NCBI GenBank assembly: GCA_964400885.1 | Contig: CAYNWH010000005.1 | Location: forward strand, 1-64,000 | DNA: 64,000 nt | From: CAYNWH01 sp964400885 | GTDB taxonomy: Bacteria > Patescibacteriota > Patescibacteriia > CAIXNZ01 | Direction: 5' to 3' | In this document: piece by piece, positions 22,959-33,155 of the stretch | Layout of the letters: each line of letters begins with the position of its first letter | Numbering within the stretch: position 1 is the stretch's first letter | Made by a program: the position numbers and the translations under genes | Notes under the pieces: model-generated | Seen by the model: only the letters and a program-made list of their open reading frames with translations | What the model was told of the DNA's origin: nothing | Database searches by the model: none

Positions 22959-25900
22959 TTACTCTTCTTCTTTTTTCTGGCCTTTTTTCCTAAAGCCAGT
23001 GCCTGCTGGAATCAAGCGGCCAATAATTACGTTTTCTTTTAAGCCTTCTAGTTTATCAACTTTGCCTGTTATTGCCGCATTAATTAAAACTCTAGAAGTC
23101 TCTTGAAATGAAGCAGCTGATAAAAAACTGCGAGTCGTCAAAGAAACTTTAGTAATGCCTAAAAATAATTCTTCTGCTATTGCCTCTTTGCCCTTAGTCT
23201 TGCTGATCTCTTCATTAGCTTCTTCTAATTCTGCCTTTTCAACTATTTCACCTGGCAATAAATTTGTATCGCCAGCATCTTTAACTAAAGCGCGGCTAAA
23301 TAGTTGCCTAATAATCACTTCTATATGTTTTTCATTTAAGCGCTGGCCTTGCGAAGAATAAATATACTGGATTTCTTTGACAATATATTTTTTTACCTCA
23401 TCTTTGCCTTTTAATTTATATAACTGATGCAAATCCAGGCTGCCTTCAGTCAGCTGGTCGCCTTTTTTGACAAAATCGCCATCTTTAACCCAAATACGAA
23501 AACCTGGCGGGATAATATATTCTTTTTCACCCTCAACATTGCCGATCACTTTGACTGTTTTTTCTGTTAGTTTAATAGCCCCGGCTGATTTTGCCTTAAC
23601 CTCTTTATCTCCGTCTTTAAATAAAAGCTGACCTTTTTTAACTTTGTCGCCTTCTTTAACTTTTAATTTAGCTTCGGCATTTTTAATCTGATGAATTTCT
23701 TCACCAACTGATTCATACTTAATTTTTAATATCTTTTGGCCGTAAGTCGTGCTTAACAAAACCTGTCCTTTTTCATCTTCAATCTTTTTTGGTGCCTCAG
23801 AAATAGAAACTAAGCCATCTTCTTCAGCAATAAAGGCTTTACGTTTAGGCGGGCGAGCTTCAAATAATTCTTCTACTCTTGGCAAACCTTGAGTAATATC
23901 AGATCCAGCAACACCGCCGGTATGAAAAGTTCTCATGGTTAACTGCGTACCTGGCTCACCAATACTCTGAGCAGCAATAATGCCAACTGCTGTACCTAAT
24001 TTAACTAAATCATTATAGCCCAAATCATAACCATAACATTTCTTACAAACTCCTTTGGTCAACTTGCAAGTTAACACTGAGCGCACTGTAATCTGTTCAA
24101 TGTCAACCTCTTTTAACTTTCTTACAGCTTCATCAGTAATCACTTGTCCTTTTTCAACAATGACTTCTCCGGTTTTGGGATGAATAATTTTTTCTAAGCA
24201 AATTCGACCCCCAACTCTTTCCAGAATATCTACGCCTATTTCTTCACTTTCTTTTTTCGTATAGACCAGGCCTTTTTTATCGCCGCAATCTTCTTCTTGC
24301 ACGACTACATCTTGAGAAACATCAACCAATCTGCGGGTCAAATAACCAGCGTTAGCTGTTCTTAAGGCTGTATCAGAAAGTCCTTTTCTTGAGCCATGAG
24401 TAGAAATAAAATATTCCAAAACATCAAAACCTTCTTTAAAGCTAGCCTTAACTGGCAATTCAATGATTTCACCGGCTGGATTTGATACCAAACCTTTCAT
24501 GCCCACCATCTGAGTAACCTGCCCCCAAGAACCTCTAGCTCCGGCCATAACCATAGTATAAACGGGTCCATTCTTATCTAAAATGTCCTTGCTTAATTGA
24601 ACTATTTTATCTTTAATGCCAGTCCAAATTTCAATAATTTTTGCATGCCTTTCACTCTTGGTTAAAAGGCCTTGCTGATATTGCTCATTAACTTGATCAA
24701 TCATTTGATCACCCTCATCGATCAATGCTTTCTTATCTTTTAATTCTGGCAGATCATCCATACCCCAAGAATAACCGCTTTTTGTCAAATAATAATAGCC
24801 TAAATTCTTAATATCATCTAAAAGATTGGCTGTTTTTTCTTGGCCTAAAAGCTCTAAGGCATATTTAATTATTTCTCCTAAAATTTTGGTGGTGATAACT
24901 TCATTATAAAAATTCAATCCTTTTGGTAGAATTTGATTGAAAAGTATACGACCGACATTGGTTTCAATTATTTCCGGCTTCTTTTTGCCAGGCAAAATTT
25001 CTCTAACTTTAATTTTCTCTTTAATGGTAATTATTCTGGATTTATAAGCTAAAATTGCTTCCTGGAAAGAAGAAAAAGCTTTTGGCGTCTCCCTTATTTC
25101 TTCTAAGCTTGTGATGTAATAACAGCCCCAAACAATATCCATTTTAGGCGTAGAGATTGGGTGACCAGTCGCTGGCTTTAATAAATTCCTAGTCGATAAC
25201 ATAATATTTTTTGCTTCATCTTTAGCCTGCTCTGTTAAAGGAACATGGACTGCCATTTGATCACCATCAAAATCTGCGTTAAAAGCACTGCAAACTAAAG
25301 GATGCAATTGAATCGCTTTGCCTTCAATTAAAACCGGCTGAAAAGCTTGAATACCTAGCCGATGTAAGGTCGGAGCACGGTTTAAAAGCACATGGGCATC
25401 TTTAACAACTTCCTCTAAAATATCCCAAACTTCAGGCCTGCCACTTTCAATAAAACGATTGGCGCTCCTGATATTATGAACAAATTCCCGTTTAATTAAC
25501 TGACTTATAATAAAAGGTTTAAACAACTCTAATGCCATTCTTTTAGGCAAGCCGCATTTATCTAATTTCAAATCCGGACCAACGACAATCACACTGCGGC
25601 CAGAATAATCGATACGTTTCCCTAATAAATTTTGTCTAAAACGACCCTGTTTGCCTTTTAAAATATCGGCTATAGATTTTAATTGTCTTTTTTGTCCAGT
25701 TGAAGCAGTCGTTGTCTTAGAGTGGCGTGCACTATTATCAATTAAAGCATCAACAGCTTCCTGCAGCATTCTTTTTTCATTTCTAATAATAACTTCGGGA
25801 GCATTTAATTCTTTTAGTTTTTTTAAACGATTATTTCTATTAATAACTCTTCGGTATAAATCATTTAAATCAGAAGTGGCAAATCTGCCTCCGTCTAATG

Positions 25901-26855
25901 GCACCATTGGCCTTAAATCAGGCGGAATAACAGGAATAACATTCAAAATCATCCATTCCGGCCTAATTTTATTTTTTATTAAATTTTTTATTAATTTCAA
26001 ACGTTTACTGACCCTTTCTTTCTTAGCGCCCATTGAGTCCTCTTTTTCTGCGTCTAGTTTTTTGCCTAGTTTTTCTAAATCAATTTCAGCTAATAACTTC
26101 CTGATTGATTCTGCCCCGATTTCTGCTTCAAAAATATGGCCAAATTTCAAAGATAGGTCCTGATAAAGATCTTCAGAAATAATTTTTTTAACTTTTAAAT
26201 CCTTTAAATCTTGCTCCGTTTTTATAAATTCACTTTCTAAATCTTTTAAATCCTGATCTCTTTCTTTATTAATCTCTATAATTTTCTTATCTTTATTTTT
26301 TTCTTTCAAATTTTTATCTTTTTTGATTTGATTAACTTTATTTTTGAAATTACTCTCAATTTGTTTTTTCTTAGACTTAAATTCTGCTTTTAACTGTTCC
26401 AAGGCCTGGGTCTTTAACTCCTCGTCTACTTTAGTAACGATAAAATTGGCAAAATAAATAACTTTTTCTAAATTTTGAGCAGAAAGATCCAAAACCAAAC
26501 CAAGGCGCGAAGGAACGCCTCTTAAAAACCAAATGTGAGAAACTGGCGCAGCTAATTCAATATGTCCCATTCTTTCTCTGCGAACGATTGAATGAGTAAC
26601 TTCTACGCCACACTTATCGCAGACAATACCTTTATAGCGTATTTTCTTATATTTACCGCAATAACATTCCCAATCTTTAGATGGCCCAAAAATTTTTTCG
26701 CAAAAAAGGCCGTCTTTTTCCGGTTTTTGAGTACGATAATTAATTGTTTCTGGTTTTAACACCTCACCATGGGACCAGCCTTTTATTACATCGGGAGAAG
26801 CCAATTTTAATTTAATAGCATCAAAATCAAGAGGTTTCGTTTGATTGAATATCAT
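22959..26855 (-). CDS. rpoC: DNA-directed RNA polymerase subunit beta'
   Basis: 1298 aa. The catalytic Mg-binding loop NADFDGDQMAVH is intact. The N-terminal zinc site (CYCGKYKKIRYKGIVCDKCG) and the later Cys cluster (CKLTKGVCKKCYGYD) are present. A Lys/Glu-rich coiled-coil insertion occupies about residues 150-230. The trigger-loop region (TMRTFHTGGVAG) precedes a shortened C-terminus. It follows rpoB by 31 bases in one operon, the usual arrangement, and ends in a strong terminator. Confidence 0.97.
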   Translation of the reverse strand: MIFNQTKPLDFDAIKLKLASPDVIKGWSHGEVLKPETINYRTQKPEKDGLFCEKIFGPSKDWECYCGKYKKIRYKGIVCDKCGVEVTHSIVRRERMGHIELAAPVSHIWFLRGVPSRLGLVLDLSAQNLEKVIYFANFIVTKVDEELKTQALEQLKAEFKSKKKQIESNFKNKVNQIKKDKNLKEKNKDKKIIEINKERDQDLKDLESEFIKTEQDLKDLKVKKIISEDLYQDLSLKFGHIFEAEIGAESIRKLLAEIDLEKLGKKLDAEKEDSMGAKKERVSKRLKLIKNLIKNKIRPEWMILNVIPVIPPDLRPMVPLDGGRFATSDLNDLYRRVINRNNRLKKLKELNAPEVIIRNEKRMLQEAVDALIDNSARHSKTTTASTGQKRQLKSIADILKGKQGRFRQNLLGKRIDYSGRSVIVVGPDLKLDKCGLPKRMALELFKPFIISQLIKREFVHNIRSANRFIESGRPEVWDILEEVVKDAHVLLNRAPTLHRLGIQAFQPVLIEGKAIQLHPLVCSAFNADFDGDQMAVHVPLTEQAKDEAKNIMLSTRNLLKPATGHPISTPKMDIVWGCYYITSLEEIRETPKAFSSFQEAILAYKSRIITIKEKIKVREILPGKKKPEIIETNVGRILFNQILPKGLNFYNEVITTKILGEIIKYALELLGQEKTANLLDDIKNLGYYYLTKSGYSWGMDDLPELKDKKALIDEGDQMIDQVNEQYQQGLLTKSERHAKIIEIWTGIKDKIVQLSKDILDKNGPVYTMVMAGARGSWGQVTQMVGMKGLVSNPAGEIIELPVKASFKEGFDVLEYFISTHGSRKGLSDTALRTANAGYLTRRLVDVSQDVVVQEEDCGDKKGLVYTKKESEEIGVDILERVGGRICLEKIIHPKTGEVIVEKGQVITDEAVRKLKEVDIEQITVRSVLTCKLTKGVCKKCYGYDLGYNDLVKLGTAVGIIAAQSIGEPGTQLTMRTFHTGGVAGSDITQGLPRVEELFEARPPKRKAFIAEEDGLVSISEAPKKIEDEKGQVLLSTTYGQKILKIKYESVGEEIHQIKNAEAKLKVKEGDKVKKGQLLFKDGDKEVKAKSAGAIKLTEKTVKVIGNVEGEKEYIIPPGFRIWVKDGDFVKKGDQLTEGSLDLHQLYKLKGKDEVKKYIVKEIQYIYSSQGQRLNEKHIEVIIRQLFSRALVKDAGDTNLLPGEIVEKAELEEANEEISKTKGKEAIAEELFLGITKVSLTTRSFLSAASFQETSRVLINAAITGKVDKLEGLKENVIIGRLIPAGTGFRKKGQKKEEE

Positions 26856-26886
26856 ATTTAAAATTTTAAATATTATTTAAATAAAA

Positions 26887-29800
26887 TTATTTTGTTTTTT
26901 TTCTGGGCTCTTTAAGCGCCTGGCCTTCCTTTAATAATTCTATATCTAAACATAAACCCTTCAATTCTCTAACTAAAACATTAAATGATTCGGGAATATT
27001 TAATTTTTTAATTGGTTCACCTTTAATTATTGATTCATAAGCTTTTGATCTGCCTGGCACATCATCAGATTTAATTGTTAAAATTTCCTGCAAAGTATGG
27101 GCTGCACCATAAGCTTCCAAAGCCCAAACTTCCATTTCTCCAAATCTTTGGCCGCCAAATTGAGCTTTGCCTCCCAGCGGCTGCTGCGTAATCAATGAAT
27201 AAGGACCAATAGATCTTTGATGAATTTTGTCTTCAACCATATGATTTAATTTCATCATATAGTTGTAGCCAACTGTTACTTTTTGGTCAAAAGCTTCACC
27301 ATTACGTCCATCATATAATGTTACTTTGCCATTTTCAGGCAAATTCGCCATTTTAAGCAGTTCTTTAATTTGTTCCTCTGTAATGCCAGATAAAACAGGA
27401 GTGGCAATTTTGAAGCCTAATTTTTCAACTGCCAAACCAAGATGAGTCTCTAAAATCTGTCCCAGATTCATACGAGAAACTACGCCTAAAGGACTTAAGA
27501 TAATATCAATTGAGGTCCCATCTTCTAAAAATGGCATATCTTCAATAGGTACAATTTTAGAAATAATGCCTTTATTACCATGCCGGCCAGCCATTTTATC
27601 ACCCACTTGAACTTTTCTCAAGTCAGCCACTGAAACCTGAACCATTTCTGTGACTCCTGGTGAAAGCTTGTCGCCCTTTTCCTGGGAGAAAATTTTTATA
27701 TCAATGACTTTCCCATGGTCACCATGTTCAAGATACAAAGAACTATCTCTGACATCACGAGCTTTTTCTCCAAAAATAGCTCTTAATAATTTTTCCTCGG
27801 CAGAAAGCTCAGTTTCACCTTTCGGCGTAATTTTACCAACTAAAATATCGCCCGAAGAAACTTCAGCACCTATCCGGATAATGCCACTTTCATCTAAATT
27901 TTTTAGTTTTTCTTCACCGATATTCGGAATATCAGATGTTACTACTTCTGGCCCTAATTTTGTTTCACGCACTTCTACCTGATAATTTTCAATATGAATT
28001 GAGGTAAAGAGATCTTTTTGAACTGCTCTTTCAGAAATAATTATAGCATCTTCATAATTATAGCCACTCCAGGCCATAAAAGCGACTAAAACATTTTGCC
28101 CTAAAGCTAGTTCGCCTTCAGCAATAGCTGGTCCATCAGTAAGGATCTGCCCTTTTTTGACCTTCTCGCCTTTTTTAATTATGGGGTGCTGATTAATGCA
28201 AGTAGAGGCATTTGATCTCTTGAATTTATTTAAATCATAATATTTAAGATTACCTTTGTCTTCTAAAATTTCTATTCTGCCGCCATCAACATTTGTCACT
28301 TTGCCATTGGCCTCACAAATCGCAATATGGCCGGAATAAAAAGCTGCCATTTTTTCTATGCCTGTACCCACTAAAGGCGGCTTAGGATTAATGCAAGGCA
28401 CTGACTGGCGTTGCATATTCGTACCCATCAAAGCTCTGACTGCATCATCATGCTCTAAAAAAGGAATGCAAGAAGTGGAGATACTAACAATTTGATTGGA
28501 AGCAACATCCATATAATCAATTTGCTCAACTAAAGCAATGTCAGGCTTGCCAAATTTTCTGACTTCAGCTTTTTCTTCCAAGAAATTACCATTCTCATCA
28601 ATTGGTATAGTAGTTGATGTTGTAATAGAACGTTCTTCAGCTAATGCATTTAAATAAACCACCTCATCAGTTACTCTGGCTTTGGCTTTAAAACTAATAT
28701 TTTTAGCGCGTAAATGATCAATAACATCTTTGGGAATTTTTTGACCTTTTTTGATTGCCTTTTTATTGACCGGATCTTTAATATTTTCCAAAGCAATACG
28801 TTCAATAATACGATAAGGTGTTTCAATAAAACCATATTCATTAATTCTGGCGTAACTTGCCAAATGGCCAACCAGCCCAATATTCGGTCCTTCTGGCGTA
28901 GCAATAGGACAAATTCTGCCATAATGAGTGGAATGCACGTCACGCACTTCAAAACCAGCTCTTTCCCGAGAAAGACCTCCTGGTCCCATAGCAGAAATTC
29001 TCCTTTTATGCTCTAATTCTGCCAAGGGATTAGTCTGATCCATAAACTGAGAAAGCTGTGATGACATGAAAAATTCTTTAACTACGCCCATTACTGGTTT
29101 GGCATTGATCAAACGGCTAGGCGTCATGCTATCTAAATCAACTGTACTCATTTTATCTCTGACTATTCTTTCCATACGAGCTAAGCCAATTCTAAATTTA
29201 TTTTGAATCAATTCACCCACAGCCCTGATGCGACGATTGCTTAAGTGATCAATATCATCAGCTTCCTCTTGCGTGTTATTCAGACGAATTATTTCTTTAA
29301 TTACATCTACCAAATCCTCTCTTCTTAAAATTCTAGTTTCCGGCGTATTGGGAATATCATAATTGAAGCGCTGATTAATTTTATAACGGCCAACCTTGCC
29401 TAAATCATAACGTTCGAATTTAAAAAACATGGCATAAATTAATGATTTAGCATTATCAGCTGTGGCTAAATCACCTGGCCTAATTCTTTTATAAACTTCA
29501 ATCAAACCTTCATCTTGATTTTTTGTAGTATCTTTTTCTAAAGTATTTCTAATATATTTGATGCTGGGATTGTTATCAGCTTCTTTAAATAAACCCAAAA
29601 TTTCTTCATCACTTGAAAAACCAAAAGCTCTCAGTAAAGCAGTAAGAGCTACTTTTCTTTTACGATCAATTTTAACCCATAAAATATTATTGGTGTCAGT
29701 TTCTATTTCTAGCCAAGCGCCCCTATTGGGAATAATTTTCGCTCCATAATATTTTTTGCCTCTCATGTAATTTGAAGTAAAGAAAATACCAGCTGAACGA

Positions 29801-30231
29801 ATTATCTGGGAGACCACAGCTCTCTCAATGCCATTAATTATAAAAGTACCCCGTTGAGTCATGATGGGAAAATCGCCTAAATAAATTTCCTGTTCTTTCT
29901 TTGTTTTAATCTTTTTATTCATTAAAACGGCCTTGACTCTTAAAGGCGACTCATAAGTTATATTTTTTTCTTTGGATGTATTTTCGTCAAATTTTGGTTC
30001 GTCTAAATAATAATCTTTAAAATAAAGTTCTAAGTTCCTGCCCCCAAAATCTTTGATTGGTGAAATTTCATCAAAAAGCTCTCTTAACCCCTGCTTTAAG
30101 AACCAATTATAAGAAGTTTTTTGAACTTCTACTAAGTCGGGCAGTTCTACAGCTTCATGAAGATCAGTAATATATTGTCTTTCTTTTGTCTTAGTTAAAG
30201 TCTTTGTAGAAAAAGATTTTTTAATAGACAT
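26887..30231 (-). CDS. rpoB: DNA-directed RNA polymerase subunit beta
   Basis: 1114 aa, slightly shorter than proteobacterial RpoB because lineage-specific insertions are absent. The rifampicin-pocket region reads SSQLSQFMDQTNPLAELEHK followed by RRISAMGPGGLSRERAGF. The strongly conserved DVHSTHYGRICPIATPEGPN and the GDKMAGRHGNKGIISK active-site lysine segment are present. ATG at 30231. Transcribed from the promoter at 30363-30391 through a leader of about 125 nt. Confidence 0.97.
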   Translation of the reverse strand: MSIKKSFSTKTLTKTKERQYITDLHEAVELPDLVEVQKTSYNWFLKQGLRELFDEISPIKDFGGRNLELYFKDYYLDEPKFDENTSKEKNITYESPLRVKAVLMNKKIKTKKEQEIYLGDFPIMTQRGTFIINGIERAVVSQIIRSAGIFFTSNYMRGKKYYGAKIIPNRGAWLEIETDTNNILWVKIDRKRKVALTALLRAFGFSSDEEILGLFKEADNNPSIKYIRNTLEKDTTKNQDEGLIEVYKRIRPGDLATADNAKSLIYAMFFKFERYDLGKVGRYKINQRFNYDIPNTPETRILRREDLVDVIKEIIRLNNTQEEADDIDHLSNRRIRAVGELIQNKFRIGLARMERIVRDKMSTVDLDSMTPSRLINAKPVMGVVKEFFMSSQLSQFMDQTNPLAELEHKRRISAMGPGGLSRERAGFEVRDVHSTHYGRICPIATPEGPNIGLVGHLASYARINEYGFIETPYRIIERIALENIKDPVNKKAIKKGQKIPKDVIDHLRAKNISFKAKARVTDEVVYLNALAEERSITTSTTIPIDENGNFLEEKAEVRKFGKPDIALVEQIDYMDVASNQIVSISTSCIPFLEHDDAVRALMGTNMQRQSVPCINPKPPLVGTGIEKMAAFYSGHIAICEANGKVTNVDGGRIEILEDKGNLKYYDLNKFKRSNASTCINQHPIIKKGEKVKKGQILTDGPAIAEGELALGQNVLVAFMAWSGYNYEDAIIISERAVQKDLFTSIHIENYQVEVRETKLGPEVVTSDIPNIGEEKLKNLDESGIIRIGAEVSSGDILVGKITPKGETELSAEEKLLRAIFGEKARDVRDSSLYLEHGDHGKVIDIKIFSQEKGDKLSPGVTEMVQVSVADLRKVQVGDKMAGRHGNKGIISKIVPIEDMPFLEDGTSIDIILSPLGVVSRMNLGQILETHLGLAVEKLGFKIATPVLSGITEEQIKELLKMANLPENGKVTLYDGRNGEAFDQKVTVGYNYMMKLNHMVEDKIHQRSIGPYSLITQQPLGGKAQFGGQRFGEMEVWALEAYGAAHTLQEILTIKSDDVPGRSKAYESIIKGEPIKKLNIPESFNVLVRELKGLCLDIELLKEGQALKEPRKKTK

Positions 30232-30534
30232 AAAAAATACCTCGCCTCTCGTCTATGCTGGCGAGTTTTATTAAGAATTAATATTCAATTAAGAAGTTGG
30301 ATTAAGCCCCACTATTTTATTTTTAGTTTCTTAACCTATAGCGGGAAATCTGTAGTGTATTTAGCTTAACAAAAGACCAAAAAGTTGTCAAGTAAGCTTA
30401 AAATATATACAATAATATAATGGTTATTAGTTATTGTTTATTAGTGATTAGTGATAGATATTTGATACTAAATAAACATTTTCCGATAACCAATAAACAA
30501 ATAACTAATTCCTAATAACCTAATTCATAAAACT
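30232..30534. other. rpoB leader and inverted-repeat spacer
   Basis: No gene. The proximal 125 bases are the rpoB leader; a CCCGCTATAG-type segment near 30335-30350 may fold with downstream A/T-rich DNA but no clear L10-like leader is seen. The distal part (about 30421-30534) is an imperfect inverted repeat of ATTAGTTATTGTTTATTAGT-type words against their complements just before rbfA. Confidence 0.5.
30363..30391 (-). promoter_or_regulatory. rpoBC promoter
   Basis: TTGACA (30386-30391), 17-base spacer, TAAGCT (30363-30368) on the minus strand. The -35 is perfect. The same TTGACA/TAAGCT pair occurs at the RNA gene promoter at 32884. Confidence 0.75.
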
Positions 30535-30867
30535 ATGTCAGAGCGCATTAATAAAATCAATGAACTAATTAAGCAAAAATTAGGGCAAATCATTATAAGA
30601 GAGATAGAATTTCCAGAAAATTGCCTATTAACCATAACTAGAGTGGAAACTACTCCTGATATTAAAACAAGCAAAATTTTCGTTAGTGTTCTGCCTGATA
30701 AATTCAGGGGTACTGCTCTAGAAATTTTAAGAAAAAATAGCCGTAATTTACATAAACTGCTGCAAAAACATCTTCGGACGAAATTTACACCTAATTTAAA
30801 TTTTTTAATTGACGAGCAAGAAATTTTTGCTTCAGAAGTTGACAAATTGCTTGACGAACTTAAATAG
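30535..30867 (+). CDS. rbfA: Ribosome-binding factor A
   Basis: 110 aa KH-type protein that helps mature the 16S rRNA 5' end. The family pattern is clear: N-terminal helix SERINKINELIKQKLGQII, ITRVETTPDIKTSKIFVSVLP and the C-terminal LHKLLQKHLRTKFTPNLNF strand-helix. ATG at 30535. rbfA often lies near nrnA, which follows at 31071. Confidence 0.92.
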   Translation: MSERINKINELIKQKLGQIIIREIEFPENCLLTITRVETTPDIKTSKIFVSVLPDKFRGTALEILRKNSRNLHKLLQKHLRTKFTPNLNFLIDEQEIFASEVDKLLDELK

Positions 30868-30879
30868 GCCTGCTACCTT

Positions 30880-31070
30880 ACTAAATTCCAAATCGCAAAC
30901 ACCAAACTACAAACAGGCACCAATAATCAAATTCCAAATTCTAAACATTGTCTCGGTCATTTAGATTTAGAACTTATAATTTATTTGTGCTTGCTTCGCA
31001 AGCATCCCGCCAATGGCGGAATGTCAGCAGAGCTGACATTTGGAATTTGTTATTTGTTATTTTACCAATT
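30880..31070. repeat. Imperfect inverted repeat with embedded hairpins
   Basis: Words such as AAATTCCAAA on the left and TTTGGAATTTG on the right form an imperfect palindrome like that at 18401-18540. Three small perfect hairpins are inserted in its right arm: GCTTGC/GCAAGC (about 30991), CCGCCA/TGGCGG (about 31007) and ATGTCAGC/GCTGACAT (about 31021). It separates rbfA from nrnA. Confidence 0.6.
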
Positions 31071-32042
31071 ATGCCTTATAAATCAGTCGCTCCACAAATA
31101 TTAGATAGCATCAAAAAATCTAATCATATACTGCTGATTTCTCATGAAAAACCTGATGGGGATACCCTAGGCGCGAGTTTAGCTATGGCTCATTTCTTTG
31201 ATAGAGAAAATAAGAAATATAAACATTTTTGCCCGGATAAACCTCCTGCCTATTTCAATTTTTTACCTAAGATAGAAAAAATAATTTTCAATTATAAATT
31301 AATAGAGCTAAAGGAACATGATCTGATTCTAATAATTGATTGCGGTGATCTTAAACGAACGAAAATTGAAAATGATTTAATTTTAATTAAAGAAGAAAAA
31401 AATATTATTAATATAGATCACCATCAAAGCAATAATAATTTTGGCCGGCTAAATTTAGTCGTACCCCAAGCTTCATCTACTAGTGAAATAATTTATAATT
31501 TTTTTACTTTTAACGCTATAGATATTGATAAATATATGGCCACTAGTTTATTGACTGGTATTTTAACTGACACTATGAACTTCACTAATGCCGCGACCAA
31601 TCATGAAAGCTTGAAAATAGCTTCGCATCTATTAGCTAAAGGAGCAAGAGTCAACCAAATTATCAGTCAAATCAGTCAAAACAAAAATCTAAAAGCGTTG
31701 AAATTATGGGGAAATATTCTTTCCCGTTTGGAATTTAATCCGCAATACAATGCTGCTTATACAGTGATTACTAAAGAAGATTTAAAAGATAAACAGGTTT
31801 CCTTAGAAGATGCTCGGGATGGTTTGGCTAATTTTTTAAGTAATCTCCAAGACATTGATTTTATTTTAGTTCTGAGTGAAGAAGATGATAATATTATTAA
31901 AGGCAGCTTAAGAACGACCAAAGAAAATATAGATGTCAGCCAGATAGCTAAGCTTTTAGGCGGCGGAGGCCATAAAAAAGCAGCCGGCTTTAAAATAGCT
32001 GGGAAACTTGCCAAAGATGAAAAAGGGTGGTATATTGAATAA
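31071..32042 (+). CDS. nrnA: DHH-family NrnA-like nanoRNase/pAp phosphatase
   Basis: 323 aa from the ATG at 31071; earlier in-frame starts lie within the repeat element. DHH domain motifs are HEKPDGDTLGA, IIDCGDLKR and INIDHHQSN. The DHHA1 substrate-binding domain carries the glycine-rich GGGGHKKAAGF near the C-terminus. NrnA enzymes degrade 2-5 nt RNAs and dephosphorylate pAp. Together with RNase Y and YmdB it covers part of RNA turnover encoded in this window. Confidence 0.92.
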   Translation: MPYKSVAPQILDSIKKSNHILLISHEKPDGDTLGASLAMAHFFDRENKKYKHFCPDKPPAYFNFLPKIEKIIFNYKLIELKEHDLILIIDCGDLKRTKIENDLILIKEEKNIINIDHHQSNNNFGRLNLVVPQASSTSEIIYNFFTFNAIDIDKYMATSLLTGILTDTMNFTNAATNHESLKIASHLLAKGARVNQIISQISQNKNLKALKLWGNILSRLEFNPQYNAAYTVITKEDLKDKQVSLEDARDGLANFLSNLQDIDFILVLSEEDDNIIKGSLRTTKENIDVSQIAKLLGGGGHKKAAGFKIAGKLAKDEKGWYIE

Positions 32043-32078
32043 TTGTTTGATATAATACAATTCTAATCAATAACTTTA

Positions 32079-32128
32079 ACTTGCTTTGAGCAGTGAGCTC
32101 TGAGCTCAGGGCACTAAGCCCAAAGCTA
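32079..32128. repeat. Palindromic 'gagctc' repeat, second copy
   Basis: GAGCAGTGAGCTCTGAGCTC and following words mirror the spacer at 5907-5975. It precedes clpP. Confidence 0.5.
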
Positions 32129-32142
32129 AAAATATTAAAAAT

Positions 32143-32751
32143 ATGCCTAAACACAAAAATCAAGAACCACAAAATTCATATTTAATTCCCACCGTAATTG
32201 AAAAATCAACTTATGGCGAAAGAGCCTATGATATTTATTCCAGACTCTTAAAGGAAAGGATAATTTTCCTTGGTGCACCAATTAATGATGCTGTCGCTAA
32301 TACAGTAATCGCTCAAATGCTTTTTTTAGAAAGCGAAGACCCGAAAAAAGACATTAAATTATATATAAATTCACCTGGCGGTTCAGTTACAGCTGGCTTG
32401 GCAATCTATGACACTATGCAATATATTAAGCCAGATGTGTCTACTATCTGTATTGGTATTGCTGCTTCCATGGCAGCCGTGCTCTTGTCTGCAGGACAGA
32501 AAGGCAAAAGATTAGCTTTGCCTAATGCTGAGGTTATGCTGCATCAAGTTATGGGCGGTGCCGAAGGCCAGGCCACAGACATCAAAATTAGGGTTGAGCA
32601 TATTTTAAAAATCAAAGAACTGCTTAATGAAATTTTGGCGAAACATACAGGTCAGGCTAAGGCAAAAATTGAAAAGGATACGGATCGTGATTTCTTTTTA
32701 GGCGCCGAAGAAGCAAAAAAGTATGGTTTGGTTGATAAAATCATAAAATAA
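32143..32751 (+). CDS. clpP: ATP-dependent Clp protease proteolytic subunit
   Basis: 202 aa serine protease with a complete triad: Ser in GIAASMAAVLLSAG, His in VMLHQVMGG and Asp in KDTDRDFFLGAEEA. The N-terminal axial loop YDIYSRLLKERIIFLG and the substrate-sheet YINSPGGSV are conserved. It forms the double heptamer that degrades substrates unfolded by ClpX or ClpC, neither of which lies in this window. ATG at 32143. Confidence 0.97.
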   Translation: MPKHKNQEPQNSYLIPTVIEKSTYGERAYDIYSRLLKERIIFLGAPINDAVANTVIAQMLFLESEDPKKDIKLYINSPGGSVTAGLAIYDTMQYIKPDVSTICIGIAASMAAVLLSAGQKGKRLALPNAEVMLHQVMGGAEGQATDIKIRVEHILKIKELLNEILAKHTGQAKAKIEKDTDRDFFLGAEEAKKYGLVDKIIK

Positions 32752-32812
32752 AGTGGAGCTCTGAAAAATATCCTATTCAGCGAATTTTTAAAAAAACACT
32801 ATGAAGCGTAAT

Positions 32813-32855
32813 CCTGCACCGCCCAATAGCGATTGCGGGATTGGGCTGGTGCGGG
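32813..32855. other. Strong GC-rich hairpin downstream of clpP
   Basis: CCTGCACC-GCCCAAT pairs with ATTGGGC-T-GGTGCGGG around a 12-base loop, with one wobble and one bulge. No T-tract follows on the plus strand. It may protect the clpP mRNA end or be a remnant of a GC-rich element. Confidence 0.5.
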
Positions 32856-32883
32856 GCTAAAATTAGCAAAAAGGAAATATCTC

Positions 32884-32912
32884 TTGACAATTTATACAAG
32901 CTATGATAAGCT
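32884..32912 (+). promoter_or_regulatory. Promoter of the unassigned RNA gene
   Basis: TTGACA (32884-32889), 17-base spacer, TAAGCT (32907-32912), the same hexamers as the rpoB promoter. No ORF follows; a structured region and a terminator do. Confidence 0.75.
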
Positions 32913-32918
32913 TAAATA

Positions 32919-33155
32919 TCGCTTTACTGAGTCAGTTTGACTGTTTACTTCCCCCTGAAACAGTCTGATTCAGTGAGCGATTTTTGGGGAATAAATTACC
33001 ATTTGTTCCCAAAAGTCTGCAGGGACGATAAGCATGGGAGCGATGTCCAAGGATTTAATCCGGCTTTTAGCTAGATTACTCCTTAATATCGTTTTCTTCT
33101 CTGCAGGCTCTTGAGAAAAATTTAAAAAACCTATCCTAAAAAGGATAGGTTTTTT
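32919..33155 (+). ncRNA. Unassigned structured RNA gene
   Basis: An RNA of about 235 nt bounded by a consensus promoter and a Rho-independent terminator, without a plausible ORF. A 5' hairpin is closed by ATCGCT/AGCGAT (about 32919-32982) and extended by ACTGA/TCAGT and GACTGTTT/AAACAGTC. A second hairpin TGGGGAA/GTTCCCA follows (about 32985-33012). A long-range stem AGTCTGCAG/CTGCAGGCT with inner CGATA/TATCG encloses a branched region (about 33015-33110) containing GGATTTAATCC. Size would suit 6S RNA, but I do not see the single rod with a central bubble. RNase P, tmRNA and SRP RNA signatures are absent. Confidence 0.65.

Noticed and set aside
28671..29016. Small frames inside rpoB on both strands
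   Set aside because: They lie wholly within the conserved rpoB sequence and have no independent signals.
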